Assembly: GCA_964030475.1 (NCBI GenBank) | Contig: CAXIPT010000003.1 | Coordinates: 5,953,988 to 6,017,987, forward strand | DNA from: Tethya wilhelma | Lineage: Eukaryota; Porifera; Demospongiae; Tethyida; Tethyidae | Reading direction: 5' to 3' | Length of the DNA stretch: 64,000 bases | Part shown: piece by piece, positions 1 through 12,995 of the stretch | How the letters are laid out: each line of letters opens with the position of its first letter | How positions within the stretch are numbered: the first letter of the stretch is position 1 | The notes under the pieces: model-generated | What the model was told of the DNA's origin: nothing | Seen by the model: the letters and a program-made list of their open reading frames with translations, nothing else | Databases searched by the model: none | Position numbers and translations under genes: made by a program

Positions 1-73
<73 letters not shown>
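1..73. repeat. (AC)n microsatellite
   Basis: An uninterrupted AC dinucleotide tract runs from the first base of the window to about base 73. No coding function is inferred. Confidence 0.98.
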
Positions 74-75
<2 letters not shown>

Positions 76-938
76 GCAGCTAGCTATATACAGCCTACAG
101 TGACAAACTTAAGCAAACATGCCTTGCATCATACACACATGGCATGATGCCCATATAAGGTAAGGTTAATTACAAAACTTCAACAATGTCATGTGCATCA
201 CCCCTTACAAGTTCAATGACTCACAACAATAAACACACACATCAAGAGCTCATTCACTCACTGGCTCTTGGTAATTCACAACAACTAGAGAAGCAAACAG
301 GCACCTAGCTGACTGGTGAATTCATATGCCAATTCACCCTCATATTAAATCTACGGCATGATATCTATCACAGAATAAATCTGCTGCCTTCCAGTAGTTG
401 CCTCACAGAGTATGATAGAATTATTTTTAGAATCAACCATACTATAGGCAACAAGGAAAAACATACAACATAGCAGACAAGAAATAAAACCTATGTCAAT
501 TCAAACATAAACTGGAAGCTAGCTAGGCCTAGTCTAAAAATTCAAAGCTTATTTCATGCACTGTACTTCAGAACTTATCACAACACGTTCAAAACTTCCA
601 ACTTCTCACCGAGAATGTTTTTTATGTGTTCAATTCTCAAAAAAGAACCGAACAACGAGTCCTCCTGTCAAGTGGCAACTATAAACTTAATAGTCAACCC
701 TTATATTGATCAGTCACTAGAAATAGAAGAGCTGTTAGACTTCTTTAGTATTGTTCTACTCTTGCTGTTGTCATTTGCTTGTCTTGGTGGTAGAAAACAG
801 GCCAACTTGCCTGACTTGCCCTTCGCCTTCTTGAGCTTCTAGCTTCACAAGTTCACTGTCATGATCACGTGCTCTCTATTGCGCATGCGCGAGAATCTCG
901 TGGTAAAAAAAAAAAAGGTATCTGGAAATGGTCGTCGA
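74..938. other. Intergenic stretch upstream of the OB-fold gene
   Basis: AT-rich DNA without a convincing gene. Short open frames here (for example 615-842) have no splice structure or recognisable family. The last 70 bases hold a promoter-like motif described separately. Confidence 0.5.
878..905. promoter_or_regulatory. Candidate NRF-1-like promoter motif
   Basis: The palindrome TGCGCATGCGCG is followed at once by the smaller palindrome CGAGAATCTCG. It lies about 80 bases before the first coding exon of the OB-fold gene. TGCGCATGCGC matches the known NRF-1/alpha-Pal consensus of animal promoters. Similar motifs occur near 5063, 45307 and 49948, some of them near gene starts. The promoter role is inferred from position and motif. 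Confidence 0.5.
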
Positions 939-965
939 TGGTAAAAGTGGTCAAGCTGCGGGAAG

Positions 966-2353
966 ATGATGATTTTTGATGTTGTGGAAAAGTTCCAAGG
1001 AAAACTGTATAGTAGAACCTCGGGGACAGATGTTGTATCTTGGTTAGTTTGCATTGATTTAGAAATTACCAGTTGTAAGAACTTTCCAGTACATGAGTTT
1101 ATTTTTCTTGCTTTCTGCAGGCCCTGGGTGTCTGTGAAGTTGCTGAAATTGATGGTAGAGTAAGTAAACTTATCAGCTTACTTTCTCAGACTCTGACTGA
1201 TATCTTTCTATACCCCACGGAACTATCATACTTTCCACAGCTATCCATCTGGGGTTACAGAAGCCATTGTCCTCTCTGAACTTCACAGTGAGGTTTGTTG
1301 TGTAATTCTTTATTGTTGATAGCCGTTCTTACCATGATCACTGATTCACCCTGGAGACTAAGGTCCTTAGTAGTCTAGCTATGATACTATGCCAGATTGG
1401 GTCCTTAGGATCCTATGTGGTGGGCTTCATATAGCACTGACTTTCAAATACCTTTTTTTTTCATTAAAGCTTATCAAGAGTGGAGGAAGATTTCATTCTC
1501 ATCATAGCTCTGGTAGGTTTCATTTCAGGTCATGGTTGATTTCAGTGATATTCAATTTGAATTTGTTTGAAGCTGCAAGCGTATCGAGCATTTTAGACTC
1601 AAAGACAGTTGACTACGAGTCAGTCCTCCAAGTGAGAGTCACAAGTCTTCATGTGATACCTGGAACCACTACAAGTATGGGCATACAACGTACACTATTG
1701 ATTCTCTACTCTTGGTAACACTCTTAGCCACATACCCAGTTCCCTAACTTTGTTACTGCAATACAGTGTGTGAGCTTAGAAATATAAGGACTTGTGTACA
1801 TGCTATAGACACTTGCCTGAGCAGGCAGGCATTAAGAGGGTTCCTTTAGGTCTTGGATTGTTTGTAAAGATTAGACCATTTGAATTTTCATGCACTTACA
1901 GAAACTGTCCACCTTGTTGATCTTGATAGTGATGTTCGTCATGTTGGGATGTACATACACAGAAAGTTTTACGAACTCATGGACACCTTGATGGTATGGA
2001 ATATACATTGAGTTGCCACTCGTAATTATTTTATTACACTGGCTTCTTGGATAGACACACACACTTCGGATGACATGCTGTCACCTGAAAGGCACACCTA
2101 GAACATCTCTCTCTAGTGGCCGACAATATCAGCTCCTCCTTCTACCTACTGAGCACATCGTGGTACTTCTGGACGACAATGAACTCCCAGAAATGGAGCA
2201 AAGGTTTGATGCGTACTTGAACTCTGGTTGGTTATATGGTTTGTTTTGTTGCTTGTTTCTTTCTTAAGATTTTCTCCACTTTGGCCAAGTATTCAAGGTG
2301 AACAAGTTTCTCAGCCTGATTATATACAGAGCATCTTTGCTAAGGTGAGGTTG

Positions 2354-2404
<51 letters not shown>

Positions 2405-4957
2405 TATATTAGCATGGACCCTTAATTCTGGATATATCAATTGAAAGGTTGTTGATATCTCTAGTGAAGAGGTCGTGCATACACCTGATGGAAGTGCTTT
2501 TCGAAGGGTGAGCTTGTATGCCGCACTATTCTATTAATAGTTGAAGTGTTGAAATTTTTTGTTCACGATAGCTGATTGTATATTTGGACTATACTGTTGA
2601 TGAGAGAGTACCTCTAGTCCTGTGGGATTCATACATTGGATTTTCAAGGTTGTTTGACAAGGTAAATGGTGATCATTGCTACACCCTCTTTCCTTTTATT
2701 TGCCATTAGTTTTGTTATAGGGAGATGTGTTGTTTATAGAGCAGCCGTATGCAAAGCCATCAGGAGGTGAATCTTTCAGTTTGGAGTATGGACCAGCAAC
2801 TGTGATGTATGTAGCTCCATACAAACCACAACAGGTGAGTGTGTAATCCCATCCCATACATTGTGTGACAGCTGCACATAGAATTATGTTAGCTCAGTTT
2901 CTGCATCTCATACAGTACAGGTGTGTGTGTAAATATTCAATAATCTTTGGTCTTTTTAGGAGATCATTCCAAGCCAACATCCAAAACAAGCTGCACCAAT
3001 TTCTATGAAGAGGACAGAAGATGTAAATAACAGTGACAAGAAAATAGTTACTGAGATATTTTCATGCTATCCAGGGGAAATTGGACTGCCTCTCTTACTC
3101 TGAGCGGTTGACCATTGCCGACATTGTTTCCAACATGATTAATGGAACCATGTTGGTGATGTGTAAGCAGCTGGGGAAGAAGTTTATGGCCGAGAGTAGC
3201 AACAGTTTTGAAACTCCAAATGAGAAATTCCAGATAGAAGTGTGTGATAGTTCAGGTAAAATACTCTACCCCTATAATAATATGTATATTATTAAGTGTG
3301 TGTGTATGTACACTTTACTGTCAGGTTCAATCAATATTACTGTCACTGATCCTAGAGTAGGAATGTATGAGGCACTATATCCATCTCAGGTTAATAGATA
3401 CATGATTGTAGGAATGCTTTCAGCTATAGAGCAGCTAGCCTCTCCTCCTTATAGTGGCTGCTAATAACAGGGTTGTACTCTGTTGATGGGGATGGAGATC
3501 TTGAGCTACATTGTCACTTGGGAAATGGTGGTGGAACTATTCTCAATGGTAAAATAAAATTTTATTATGTATATTATTAAGTGTGTGTGTATGTACACTT
3601 TACTGTCAGGTTCAATCAATATTACTGTCACTGATCCTAGAGTAGGAATGTATGAGGCACTATATCCATCTCAGGTTAATAGATACATGATTGTAGGAAT
3701 GCTTTCAGCTATAGAGCAGCTAGCCTCTCCTCCTTATAGTGGCTGCTAATAACAGGGTTGTACTCTGTTGATGGGGATGGAGATCTTGAGCTACATTGTC
3801 ACTTGGGAAATGGTGGTGGAACTATTCTCAATGGTAAAATAAAATTTTATTATGTTTGTGGGTTTGTTTTGTTTTTTGTTTGTTTTTGTTTGTTTGTTTG
3901 TTTGTTTGTTTGTTTGTTTGTTTGTTTAGTTACTGATGGTTGGTTGAAGTGCTTCACTACCAATATCTCCAACTAGTGTGCAGCCTTCCTGGTTGGTTGA
4001 TGTCACCCTCACTGTACACCAGTGTGCCCCTCAAAGCAGTTGCACAGAGTGGCACCCAATATGGAGAAGACTGTTGGTTTGTGTGCGTAGCCACGCTGGC
4101 CAAATGGAGCTTCACTGGCTCTGACTCCTCTCCAGTTAGGCCTGTCCGTATCCACTTGGTTTAATTCGTGCCAATAAATCATTCTTGCCACTATTAGTGT
4201 ATGTTCTATACACCTTGATTCTGATGTGGACCAGATTGTTCCTGTAGAAATGAAGTGTTGAAGGAACATGATGGTGTCTTCTATTGTGAGTGCTGTAGGT
4301 ATGTACAATGTTGTGTAACGTGTCACAAAATAGAATGATATCAATCTGCAATTGCTATAATGTATGTTTGATAATCCACACAGTGTTTCAAATTTGGTTC
4401 AATTCAAACCTAATATGTTAAGGTAAAAAACACACATTAATTTTTTGTTGTAAGTATATTCCTCATAATGGTACGCTCATATATTAGCCTCTGTTATCTA
4501 CGCATGGTTGCTATTTTTCACATGCACTTACCACATTCAGAGATGACTCCAGTTGCTGGAGATGGGAATACAGTGTTGATATGCGCTTGAAGGATGAGAG
4601 TGCAACACTCAATGCCAGTGTCACATCCACTGCCATGGAGGTATGTACACATGTGTAGGCAGGTAGGGTTATAGGCATTTAACACGAACATTTTGTGAAC
4701 ACACATCATTGTATATTCTTTTGTCCAGATGTTATTGCAGAAGTCTCCTCAAGAAGTGAGTGCCCTGACTGATGTTGATGTGATGGATCTTGTGTCTCTG
4801 TATAGTGGCAGAGAGATGGTGGTCTCTCTTACAAAAGTAAGTAGCAGCTGTTGGATATACTGATCTGTTAGATGAATGATTTGATGCCACATTTTGTCAA
4901 CTTCTACAGGTTGATACAGAAAGACTTCTTGTTAACTGTGTGGTAGTTAATGTATGA
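966..4957 (+). CDS. RPA1/MEIOB-like OB-fold ssDNA-binding protein, multi-exon
   Basis: Exons supported by matching splice phases include 1902-1993, 2055-2203, 2269-2344, 2448-2507, 2572-2661, 2721-2834, 2960-3022, 3075-3255, 3325-3389, 3471-3548, 4235-4298, 4541-4640, 4729-4836 and 4910-4957, which ends in TGA. A C-terminal zinc ribbon is visible (CSC, then YCECC, in exon 4235-4298). It is followed by an OB-fold segment (WEYSVDMRLKDESATLNASV) of the type that closes RPA1 and MEIOB. Earlier exons read as OB-fold strands, for example INITVTDPRVGMYEALYP. Proteins of this class bind single-stranded DNA in replication or meiotic recombination. The 5' exons (966-1042, 1121-1159 and the next) are tentative, as is the exon near 3940-4140 before the zinc ribbon. 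RPA1, MEIOB and RADX cannot be told apart by eye. Confidence 0.6.
2355..2402. repeat. (GT)n microsatellite in an intron
   Basis: A pure GT tract directly follows the donor of the exon ending at 2344. The open frame through it, giving alternating Cys-Val, is a repeat artefact. Confidence 0.95.
3281..3850 (+). repeat. Exact 285-bp tandem duplication carrying two exons
   Basis: The block 3281-3565 is repeated at 3566-3850 with no difference that I can see. Each unit carries the acceptor and exon 3325-3389 (copy 3610-3674) and the exon 3471-3548 (copy 3756-3833). Both exons have lengths and phases that could keep the frame open if they were included. It is either a very recent exon duplication or an assembly stutter. 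Confidence 0.9.
3855..3928. repeat. (TTTG)n microsatellite
   Basis: TTTG repeats fill the intron after the second copy of the tandem block. The Phe-Val-Cys-rich open frame across it is an artefact. Confidence 0.95.
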
Positions 4958-5329
4958 AGCCTCTATTATAATATTATTGTATTGCTGTAGTGTATTAAAG
5001 TCAAGTCCATTATTTCTCATGGATTCCTGGAATGGGACCGCAATCAGAATTTACATAATTCGCGCATGCGCACATTACCAAAAACTGAGAAGGGGGTGGG
5101 GCTGTTTACATTCTTTTATTATCTGAAGTCAGATATAATCAGACCAACTGTGTTTCTATTATGTCATAGATTATTGTGTTAGTAATTGAAATATTTATAT
5201 TATATATAGTTTCTAGACTTGGTCTCATTGCTTATGCGCGAAGTATGGATAATTTATGCGATAACACTCAGGAAACAAACCTACCTGTGGGTGTGGTGTA
5301 CAACAACGGATCAAAGCTGGTCTGAAAAG

Positions 5330-7152
5330 ATGGCATGGTCGAAGTCTTTTTCTTTTATTTACAGCTGCATGTTGGCCGCTCTCTCTATTCAGGGTGAGTT
5401 AACAATAATACTATGGAAATCACACTGCATGATATAGAGTATTCCAAGTGCCTTGAAAGTAGCTAGTCGGACTGTTCTTTGGGGCCATCATGGCCAGTTT
5501 TAATACTAGCAGTGTATTAAACTCCTGAAGCATCCCTTGTCGTTGTCTTGTACCTGTACAGATTCATTGTATCGCCTCCTACCTTTGTTGCGGCTAGCAG
5601 GGAGGGCCTGGGAACGAGACTAGAGTTTCTTGTAGCTAGCTGGGAGATGTTTCCCTTCAATGTCTATGTAGCATCTCTTCATACATATTTTCAGCTGTGT
5701 CTCCTCAAGCTCCAGCAAATGATCAGTGTGAGTCTCTACTCACACCGATTCCACAGCAGTGTACAGCACTTGAGGACTGCAATGGTCTCCAGTGCACACC
5801 AGCAGAATCTCTCGGCAATAATGTCACAGCAATATTTATGGTAGCAGCTAAATGTCAGGATCCTGTCCTCGTCAACCTGACCGTAATTGAAGGACCAGTG
5901 GATGCTGACGATCAACGGACTTTACTGAGTCAGCTGTTTACAAGAAATGAAGTGGCATTGTTGAGTGGTAGAAGTGACGCTGTTTCCGTGACAATAAGCA
6001 GAACTGCATCTCATTTAACCTTCCAGGTATTGAAAAAACAACAACAACAAAAGTTAATTATCATCAAAATGTAGTCTTCATATAAGACTTGAAAAGTAGG
6101 GTCACTAGATAATCTAGAGCCTCATTGTAGATACACACATTATTTTTTTAATTTTATTTATTTTTTAATTTTTTTATAGATAAGATTATGATTATTTGTC
6201 TATGATTTCACAGGCCATGAGTACCAAAGAAGCAACTCCAGTAATACCAGAAGTGGTCAGCTTCTTGAATGTCAGTGACTGTATGTGTGCCTCCCTGGAT
6301 GTCCTAGCTGGAAGGGCCCAGCATTCTCTAGTGGAACCAGACTGCGGGACCAATGCTGCCTGCAATGGTGTGAGGTGTGAGCTAGATTTCGGGATACTCC
6401 TCTACTATGTTGAGGTTATTGTATTGCCATGTGAGAATGCAACTGAAGTGGTGATTGAGGATCGCAACAGACGGCCTTTGCATGCTACAAACTTCACCAC
6501 TCAAACAGGAGTACAGACGTTTATGATCGAAGGTATTGAGATGACAGCTAGAGTTATTCTGGAAGTGTATGACTACTCTATGGTTATACAGGTATGTAGC
6601 TGTGTGTGTGTACACAGCTGTACCCTTAGCTGTATGACATTTGTATGTGCATGTTGTGTTTAAAACCATTGTCTGCACTCTATGGGAGCTAGACCAGTGA
6701 AGGAAGTGGTAGTAGTCAAAACATCACATGTCTAACTGTGCTTACATTTTTGTTATTTGTTTTTATAACTTGCTACTAGGCTGTTACTCTAGGACTAGGA
6801 CACTGTATGTGTATGTTTGTTTGTTGCATGAGGAGTCCAGATGAGTAGTAGGCTTGATATAGTACCGTTAATACGCTCACAAAATTTAGCAAAATTTTAA
6901 TCTTGGCATGTCATGTGCTTGTGTATGCAGCCGGACAGCTACAGGCATTCTTAGGTAGGAGGGGGAAATATGTCAAGAATTGTATTTTTCTGGTTATAAC
7001 TTACTAAAACATTTATATTAGCAGCTTTCTATCAGCTTCCCATGAAATTAAGTACATACTTCATACCATGCACTCAGTGATATCCAGTTACGGGGGAATG
7101 TGCTGTAGCGGAAGTTCATAGTAATAGTCCACCACTCAGTATAAAGTTAGAG

Positions 7153-7191
<39 letters not shown>

Positions 7192-8664
7192 ATGTATGAT
7201 ATCGTTTGGATCAAATTAGGAGAGGAATTAAGCTATTAGAAGATATTTGATTAAGTGTTTCTTGAAGCTCAGGGGTGGCTTGTGTTACCACCCTGACAGA
7301 CCGATGGCTGAGACTGCTAATTTATTAAATATGTTGCAAATATTCATGGTCCTGGATTCATCTATCTCTTGACTGTAATAATTTCTTGGGATAGTGGATA
7401 GCACACCTACATACTCTGTTTACATACTTCACTACAGGACACATACTCTGTTTATTTCTTATGTGTCTTACATAATAATCTGTGGATTTAACTGCTCCCC
7501 CCTCCAGGCTTCTTTGGTTGTCCCTTTTTTTGGTGAGGAGGAGATTATCCCTCGGCACGAAATCATCCTCGATCGGACAGCTTGCAATGCCCCACTACCC
7601 ACCGTGGTCCCCTCCACAGCGAACCCTGTCCCCATCCCCCTGCCCGAGAACCCCTCGGACACCTGCCTGGCCTTTGCCAACATTGTGTCATCGGCTCAAG
7701 CTGAACCATTTGTGTGTATGCTGATGAGGTCGTGCGATAAGGGGATCAGCTGTCGTTTGAACCTGCCCGGTCGTGGTGCCAGCTACCTCATCAACATCAC
7801 ACTCAGTGAATCACAAGAGTTGCTGTTCACTGTCACAGGAAATGAGGGGACATTACTTGTGTCAACGACTGATGATGCGAATGTAGAACTGACTGGAACG
7901 GACAAGGAGACCTATCTTGTGTTCACACAGGACGCTGACGTTCCAAACGGACTACTGGCTATGCAGGTATTAATTTGTGACATTTACTATTTTGAGTAAC
8001 CTTGTTACCAGATACTTGATAGGTTTTCATGTCCACAGTACCACATTAGTCTGTGTGGCATGCATGATTGTGGTTTGAATATAGACTTTGTGTTGTAATA
8101 TTTGATATGATTTTTAACTGAAACAAAATCTAATATCACTACAAGTTGTTCTTTCACTGTGCATGAACACACACTCCCAGCTCAATCTCATCAGAGACAA
8201 TCAATCAAGAAGTCTCATCTCACAAACAAAAGTGCCTCTACCAAAAGGTACACTACACAATAATGGCTTTTGTGAATAAGTATTTTGACTATACGTACGT
8301 GCAGTTTACTCTAAGTCACTTTGACCCTCCATACTTCCTCCTAATAGACTCCGGTCTCTCTCAAGGTCAGGTCATAGCCATCGCTGCTGTTGTTCCTTTC
8401 GTCACTGTCATTCTCATCTCGGTTGCCGTGGTGGTTGGAATATGGGGGTGTGTATTGATCGTCAGATACCAAAGGCAAAAGAAGGCTTTTGAGTTCAAGC
8501 CGATGGCCTACAGTGACCTACAAGCTGGAGAGTTGGAGCCCTACTTGGAGGCCAATAGAACCACCAGTGGTGGGGCAGCTGACAGTGGCCCTGAGAGGAG
8601 CAATGGGGTCAGCTCAGAGCACGAGGAGGAAGATAAGAAGAAAGACTTGTCTGAGGCACCGTGA
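5330..8664 (+). CDS. Type I membrane protein with three cysteine modules (gene A)
   Basis: Six exons join with consistent phases: 5330-5393, 5695-6026, 6214-6591, 7508-7966, 8181-8247 and 8348-8664, giving 538 residues. Exon 1 encodes a signal peptide (MAWSKSF then a hydrophobic run). Exons 2, 3 and 4 each encode one module of about 110-150 residues. Each has an early Cys, then a Cys cluster (CNGLQC, CNGVRC, CDKGISC), then beta-rich sequence with N-glycosylation sites. Exon 6 encodes the transmembrane helix (VIAIAAVVPFVTVILISVAV) followed by a basic stop-transfer and an acidic, Lys-rich tail ending DLSEAP. I recognise no named domain. It is probably a cell-surface receptor or adhesion protein. 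The 8181-8247 exon is easy to miss: without it the phase between exons 4 and 6 does not match. Confidence 0.85.
7157..7188. repeat. (GT)n microsatellite in intron 3 of gene A
   Basis: A GT tract. The corresponding intron of gene B holds a longer tract at 10977-11038, so the two genes were copied with this intron. Confidence 0.95.
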
Positions 8665-9354
8665 ATTATTGCACATCAGTAACTATTATACACATACATG
8701 ACCATACCTTGCCGTGTAACACCTTAAAATCATTGTGTTGTTGTAGTTGTATGTACATGCTGTATTTTTAATAATCATGCAGTGTTTCATATAATATTCA
8801 ATAGTAAAATAATTATTGACTATATCTGCATAATAGCTATTCAACTGTAGCCTTATCCCCAGGCTCCCCTATGACCTTTCACTGATAATTTGTACTTCCA
8901 CTTCATTTCCGGGGAGGGAGCCTGGAAACGAGGTAAAGTCAACTACATGCAACAGGAACCAGAATTATTGTGGTCTGCAATATATAATACAATGTCATTA
9001 TTGCAATTTGATATTCTGCAATAATACTGACATCATATATCTTATGTACAAACATTACAAAGATCAATAACATCGTAATATAGAGGTGATAATTATATAA
9101 TGATAATAAGTGATTGAATGATGAAAATGACAAGCAGCATATGCATATTTTAATTTTGATTACATTTTACTACTATAACATAATTAGAATATTACTTTTT
9201 AACTGATTCAACCTTATAACTGTGTGGAGTTCAATGTATGATACCTCAAATTAAATATTAAAAATTATTGTCATTTGTGCGAAATAGTTCTATATTATGC
9301 GCATGGGATAACAACAGTCATGTGGTGTACGACAAACTGAGCTGATCTGAAAAG
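8665..9354. other. Spacer between gene A and gene B
   Basis: AT-rich 3' and 5' flanking DNA. A short foldback repeat at about 8856-8932 has arms resembling CCAGGCTCCC and GGGAGCCTGG, a motif scattered elsewhere in the window (near 5608, 9640, 25250, 56282 and 62965). No gene seen. Confidence 0.6.
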
Positions 9355-10973
9355 ATGGCATGGTCAAAGTCTTTTGTTTACAGCTGCATCTTGGCCGTTC
9401 TCTCTATTCAGGGTGAGTTTTCAATAATAGACTATATATGGACATCACATTGCATGATATAGAGTATTCCAAGTGCCGCTTGAAAGTAGCTAGTCGGACT
9501 GTCTTTGGGGCCATCATGGTTTACTCTAGAGCAGTGTATATAGGCTCTCCTGAAGCATCCCTTGTCGTAGTCTTGTACCTGTACAGATTCATTGTATAGC
9601 CTCCTAGTCCTACCTTTGTTGCAGCAGGCAGTGAGGACCTAGGAACGAGACTAGAGTTTCTTTTCCAATGTCTATAGCATCTCTTTACATATTTTCAGCT
9701 GTGTCTCCTCAAGCTCCAGCAGATGATCAGTGTGAGTCTCTACTCACTGTAACATCACAGACTTCACAACAGTGTGCAGCACTTGAGGACTGCAATGGTC
9801 TCCAGTGCACACCAGCAGAATCTCTCGGCAATAATGTCACAGCAATATTTATGGTAGCGGCTAAATGTCAGGATCCTGTCCTCGTCAACCTGACCGTAAT
9901 TGAAGGACCAGTGGATGCTGACGATCGACGGACTTTACTGAGTCAGCTGTTTACAAGAAATGAAGTGGCATTGTTGAATGGTAGAAATGATTCTGTTTCC
10001 GTGACAATGAGCAGAAATGCATCTCATTTAGCCTTTCAGGTATTGAAAAAAAAAGATCATCTTGCAAACTGGTGTTAATTATCATCTAAATGTAGTCTTC
10101 ATAATAATAAAACTTAAAAAGGGTCACAGACCCTCATTGTACATACACACACTAGCTCTTTTTTGGTTTTTTTTTTGGATAGATGATTATGATTATTTGT
10201 CTATGATTTCACAGGCCACCAGTACCAAAGAAGCAACTCCAGTAATACCAGAAGTGGTCAGCTTCTTGAATGTCAGTGACTGTATGTGTGCCTCCCTGGA
10301 TGTCCTAGCTGGAAGGGCCCAGCATTCTCTAGTGGAACCAGACTGCGGGACCAATGCTGCCTGCAATGGTGTGAGGTGTGAGCTGGATTTCGGGATACTC
10401 CTCTACTACGTTGAAATTATTGTATTGCCATGTGAGAATGCAACTGAAGTGGTGATTGAGGATCGCAACAGACGACCTTTGCATGCTACAAACTTCACCA
10501 CTCAAACAGGAGTACAGACGTTTACGATCGAAGGTATTCTGATGACAGCTAGAGTTATTCTGGAGGTGTATGACTACTCTATGGTTATGCAGGTATGTAG
10601 CTGTGTGTCTACACAGCTGTACCCTTAGCTGTGTGATATTATGTATGTGCATGTTGTGTCACATGTCTTACTGGGTTACATTTTTGTAATTTGTTTTTAT
10701 AACTTGCTAGTAGACTATAATTCCAGGACTAGGACACTATATGTGTTTGTTTGTTTGTTTGTTTGTTGCATGAGGAGACCAGATGAGTGGTAGGCTTGTA
10801 ATAATGCTCACAAAATTTAGCAACTTTTAATCTTGGCATGGTTATGACCTTTTTCAGCTTTCCATGAAATTAAGTATGTACTTCATACCATGCACCTAGC
10901 AATATCCAGTTAGGAGGAGTGTGCTTTAGTGAACGTTCATAGTATAGTCCACCACTTAGTGTAAAAGTTAGAG

Positions 10974-11044
<71 letters not shown>

Positions 11045-11816
11045 ATCGAATTTGGAGAGGAATTAAGCCAATAAAGAAGATATTTGTTTAAGCATTTCAG
11101 GGGTGGCTTGTGTTACCACCCTGACAGACCGATGGCTGAGACTGCTAATTTATTTAAATATATTGCATGTATTCATGGTCCTGGAGCCATCTATCTCTTG
11201 ACTGTAATAATTTCTTAGGATAGTGGATAGCACACCTACATACTCTGTTTACATACTTCACCACATTTAGGACACAGACTCTCTTTATTTCTTTTGTGTC
11301 TTACATAATAATCTTTGAATTTTAACTGTTCTCAATACAATACCCCTTCCCCCTCAGGCTTCTTTGAATGTCCTTTTCTTTGGTGAGGAGGAGATTATCC
11401 CTCGGCACAGGATCATCCTCGATCGGACAGCTTGCAATGCCCCCCTACCCACCGTGGTCCCTTCCACAGTGACCCCCGTTCCCATCCCCCTGCCCGAGAA
11501 CCCCTCGGACACCTGTCTGGCCTTTGCTAACATTGTTTCATCAGCTCAAGCTGAACCGTTTGTGTGTATGCTGATGAGCTCATGCGATAAGGGGATCAGC
11601 TGTCGGTTGAACCTGCCCGGTCGTGGTGCTAGCTACCTCATCAACATCACACTCAGTGAATCACAAGAGTTGCTGTTCACTGTCACAGGAAATGAGGGGG
11701 TACTACTTGTGTCAACGACTGACGATGCGAATGTAGAACTGACTGGAACGGACAAGGAGACCTATCTTGTGTTCACACAGGACGCTGACGTTCCAAACGG
11801 ACTACTGGCTATGCAG
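9355..11816 (+). CDS. Gene B, tandem paralogue of gene A (exons 1-4)
   Basis: Exons 9355-9412 (signal peptide), 9699-10039, 10215-10592 and 11358-11816 match exons 1-4 of gene A, with the same phases and near-identical protein, so this is a recent tandem duplicate. The three cysteine modules are intact and open. After exon 4 the intron runs into a mobile-element nest and an LTR retrotransposon. No transmembrane exon follows on this copy. A near-identical exon 4 end plus exon 5 lies at 19601-20708, probably the other haplotype or the displaced continuation. As assembled, gene B lacks its membrane anchor. Confidence 0.8.
10977..11038. repeat. (GT)n microsatellite in intron 3 of gene B
   Basis: A long GT tract at the position equivalent to the tract in intron 3 of gene A. 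Confidence 0.95.
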
Positions 11817-11904
11817 GTATTTGTGACATTTACTATTTTGAGTAACCTTGTTACCAGATACTTGATACGTTTTCATGTCCACAGTGCAACATTATTATAG
11901 TCTA

Positions 11905-12587
11905 TCATACGTATGGTAGTACGTATAGTAGGAATGGGCCAAATGTCCCATAGACACAATACAAAATGTTGATCACGATAAAAATCTAAAAAAGCAAATT
12001 AAGTCTTCAAACTTGCTCAGAGGTTCTGAATGACCGATTACTAATTGTATGCAAGGCCTAAAGCTAACAGAAACTTCTCTGAGCACTTGTAGAGAGCGCT
12101 AGAGGGAAGCTACAGTAGTGCCATTTTTGTTCTCCTAACGTACGTATACACTTACTTAGGTACTAACTGACTTACTTGAACCATAGATAATATACTCTGG
12201 CTAGGGCTAGGAGTATATATCTACGCCCAGAGTATATTATCTACTATAAGCAGTGGAGTAAAGTATAAGCAGGCAGACGGTTTAAATCAAGATTTGGGCC
12301 TTAAAAAAATGAAGTAGTCATGTGCCGAAATTGAGACATACTTTGTTCCAATACTTTTTATAGCACCGCCCATTCCTACACTCAACATTTTCTGGTTCTC
12401 TTGAAATTGTGTTCAAGCGTGCTAACTGAAATTGAACCATTTACATGTACAGATCATTAATTGAACCACTGAGGATACATAGTTATTAGGAGGCATCAAA
12501 AATGAAGTAGTCATGTGCCAAAATTGAGACATGCCTTGTTTCAATACTTTTTATAGTACTGCCCATTCCTACACTGCTAATTTATAT
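11905..12587 (+). mobile_element. Palindromic repeat element, copy R1, in gene B intron 4
   Basis: It begins near TACGTATGGTAGTACGTATAG, then AGGAATGGGCC. It carries arms of the type ATGAAGTAGTCATGTGCCGA and GCCCATTCCTACAC. Relatives lie at 19817-20515, 44815-46014, 49540-50479 and, partly, 55375-55500 and 56566-56756. Relative to those copies its central part (about 12239-12420) is inverted. A small palindrome (12184-12239, AGATAATATACTCTGG and its complement) is nested inside. The right end is cut by the LTR element at 12588. No coding capacity, so a non-autonomous DNA transposon is inferred. Confidence 0.7.
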
Positions 12588-12974
12588 TGTAGTGACCACT
12601 TGTTAATGCATGTTTGTTTACGTTTATTTACTCATCATTTTTGTAATCATCTGCATACAATTTCCTGGTCATGCTTTTCCACCTGACTACTGATCTCACA
12701 TCACTCTTAGTCAGTACTTTTACTTTGATGCTTTTAGGTTCTATATTCACCAGTCACCTTACTTACTTAACACCTGTACCACATCCTTTTACTTCATGCT
12801 TTTTGTCTAGGATATTCTTAGGTACACCACACTATTTTTAGTAGCTCATGGATTTTTGTATAAATACCCAGAGTTTGTAGCTACCATTTCGCTTCACCAT
12901 CACTATAATCTTCACTCGCAACATTGCATTCAATCTGATTAAAGTTTGTTAGTAGTTCAATCTCAACTACTACA
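12588..12974 (+). repeat. 5' LTR
   Basis: It runs from TGTAGTGACC to CTACTACA and nearly matches 15145-15534, differing by a few substitutions and small indels. It contains a TATA-like TATAAATACCC at about 12858. Confidence 0.92.
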
Positions 12975-12995
12975 TTGGTGACCCTGACGCTGACG

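Noticed and set aside
615..842. 75-codon frame near the window start
   Set aside because: No homology visible, no splice context, biased composition.
2228..2425. A 65-residue frame through the GT repeat
   Set aside because: It overlaps a splice donor and runs through a microsatellite; the real exon ends at 2344.
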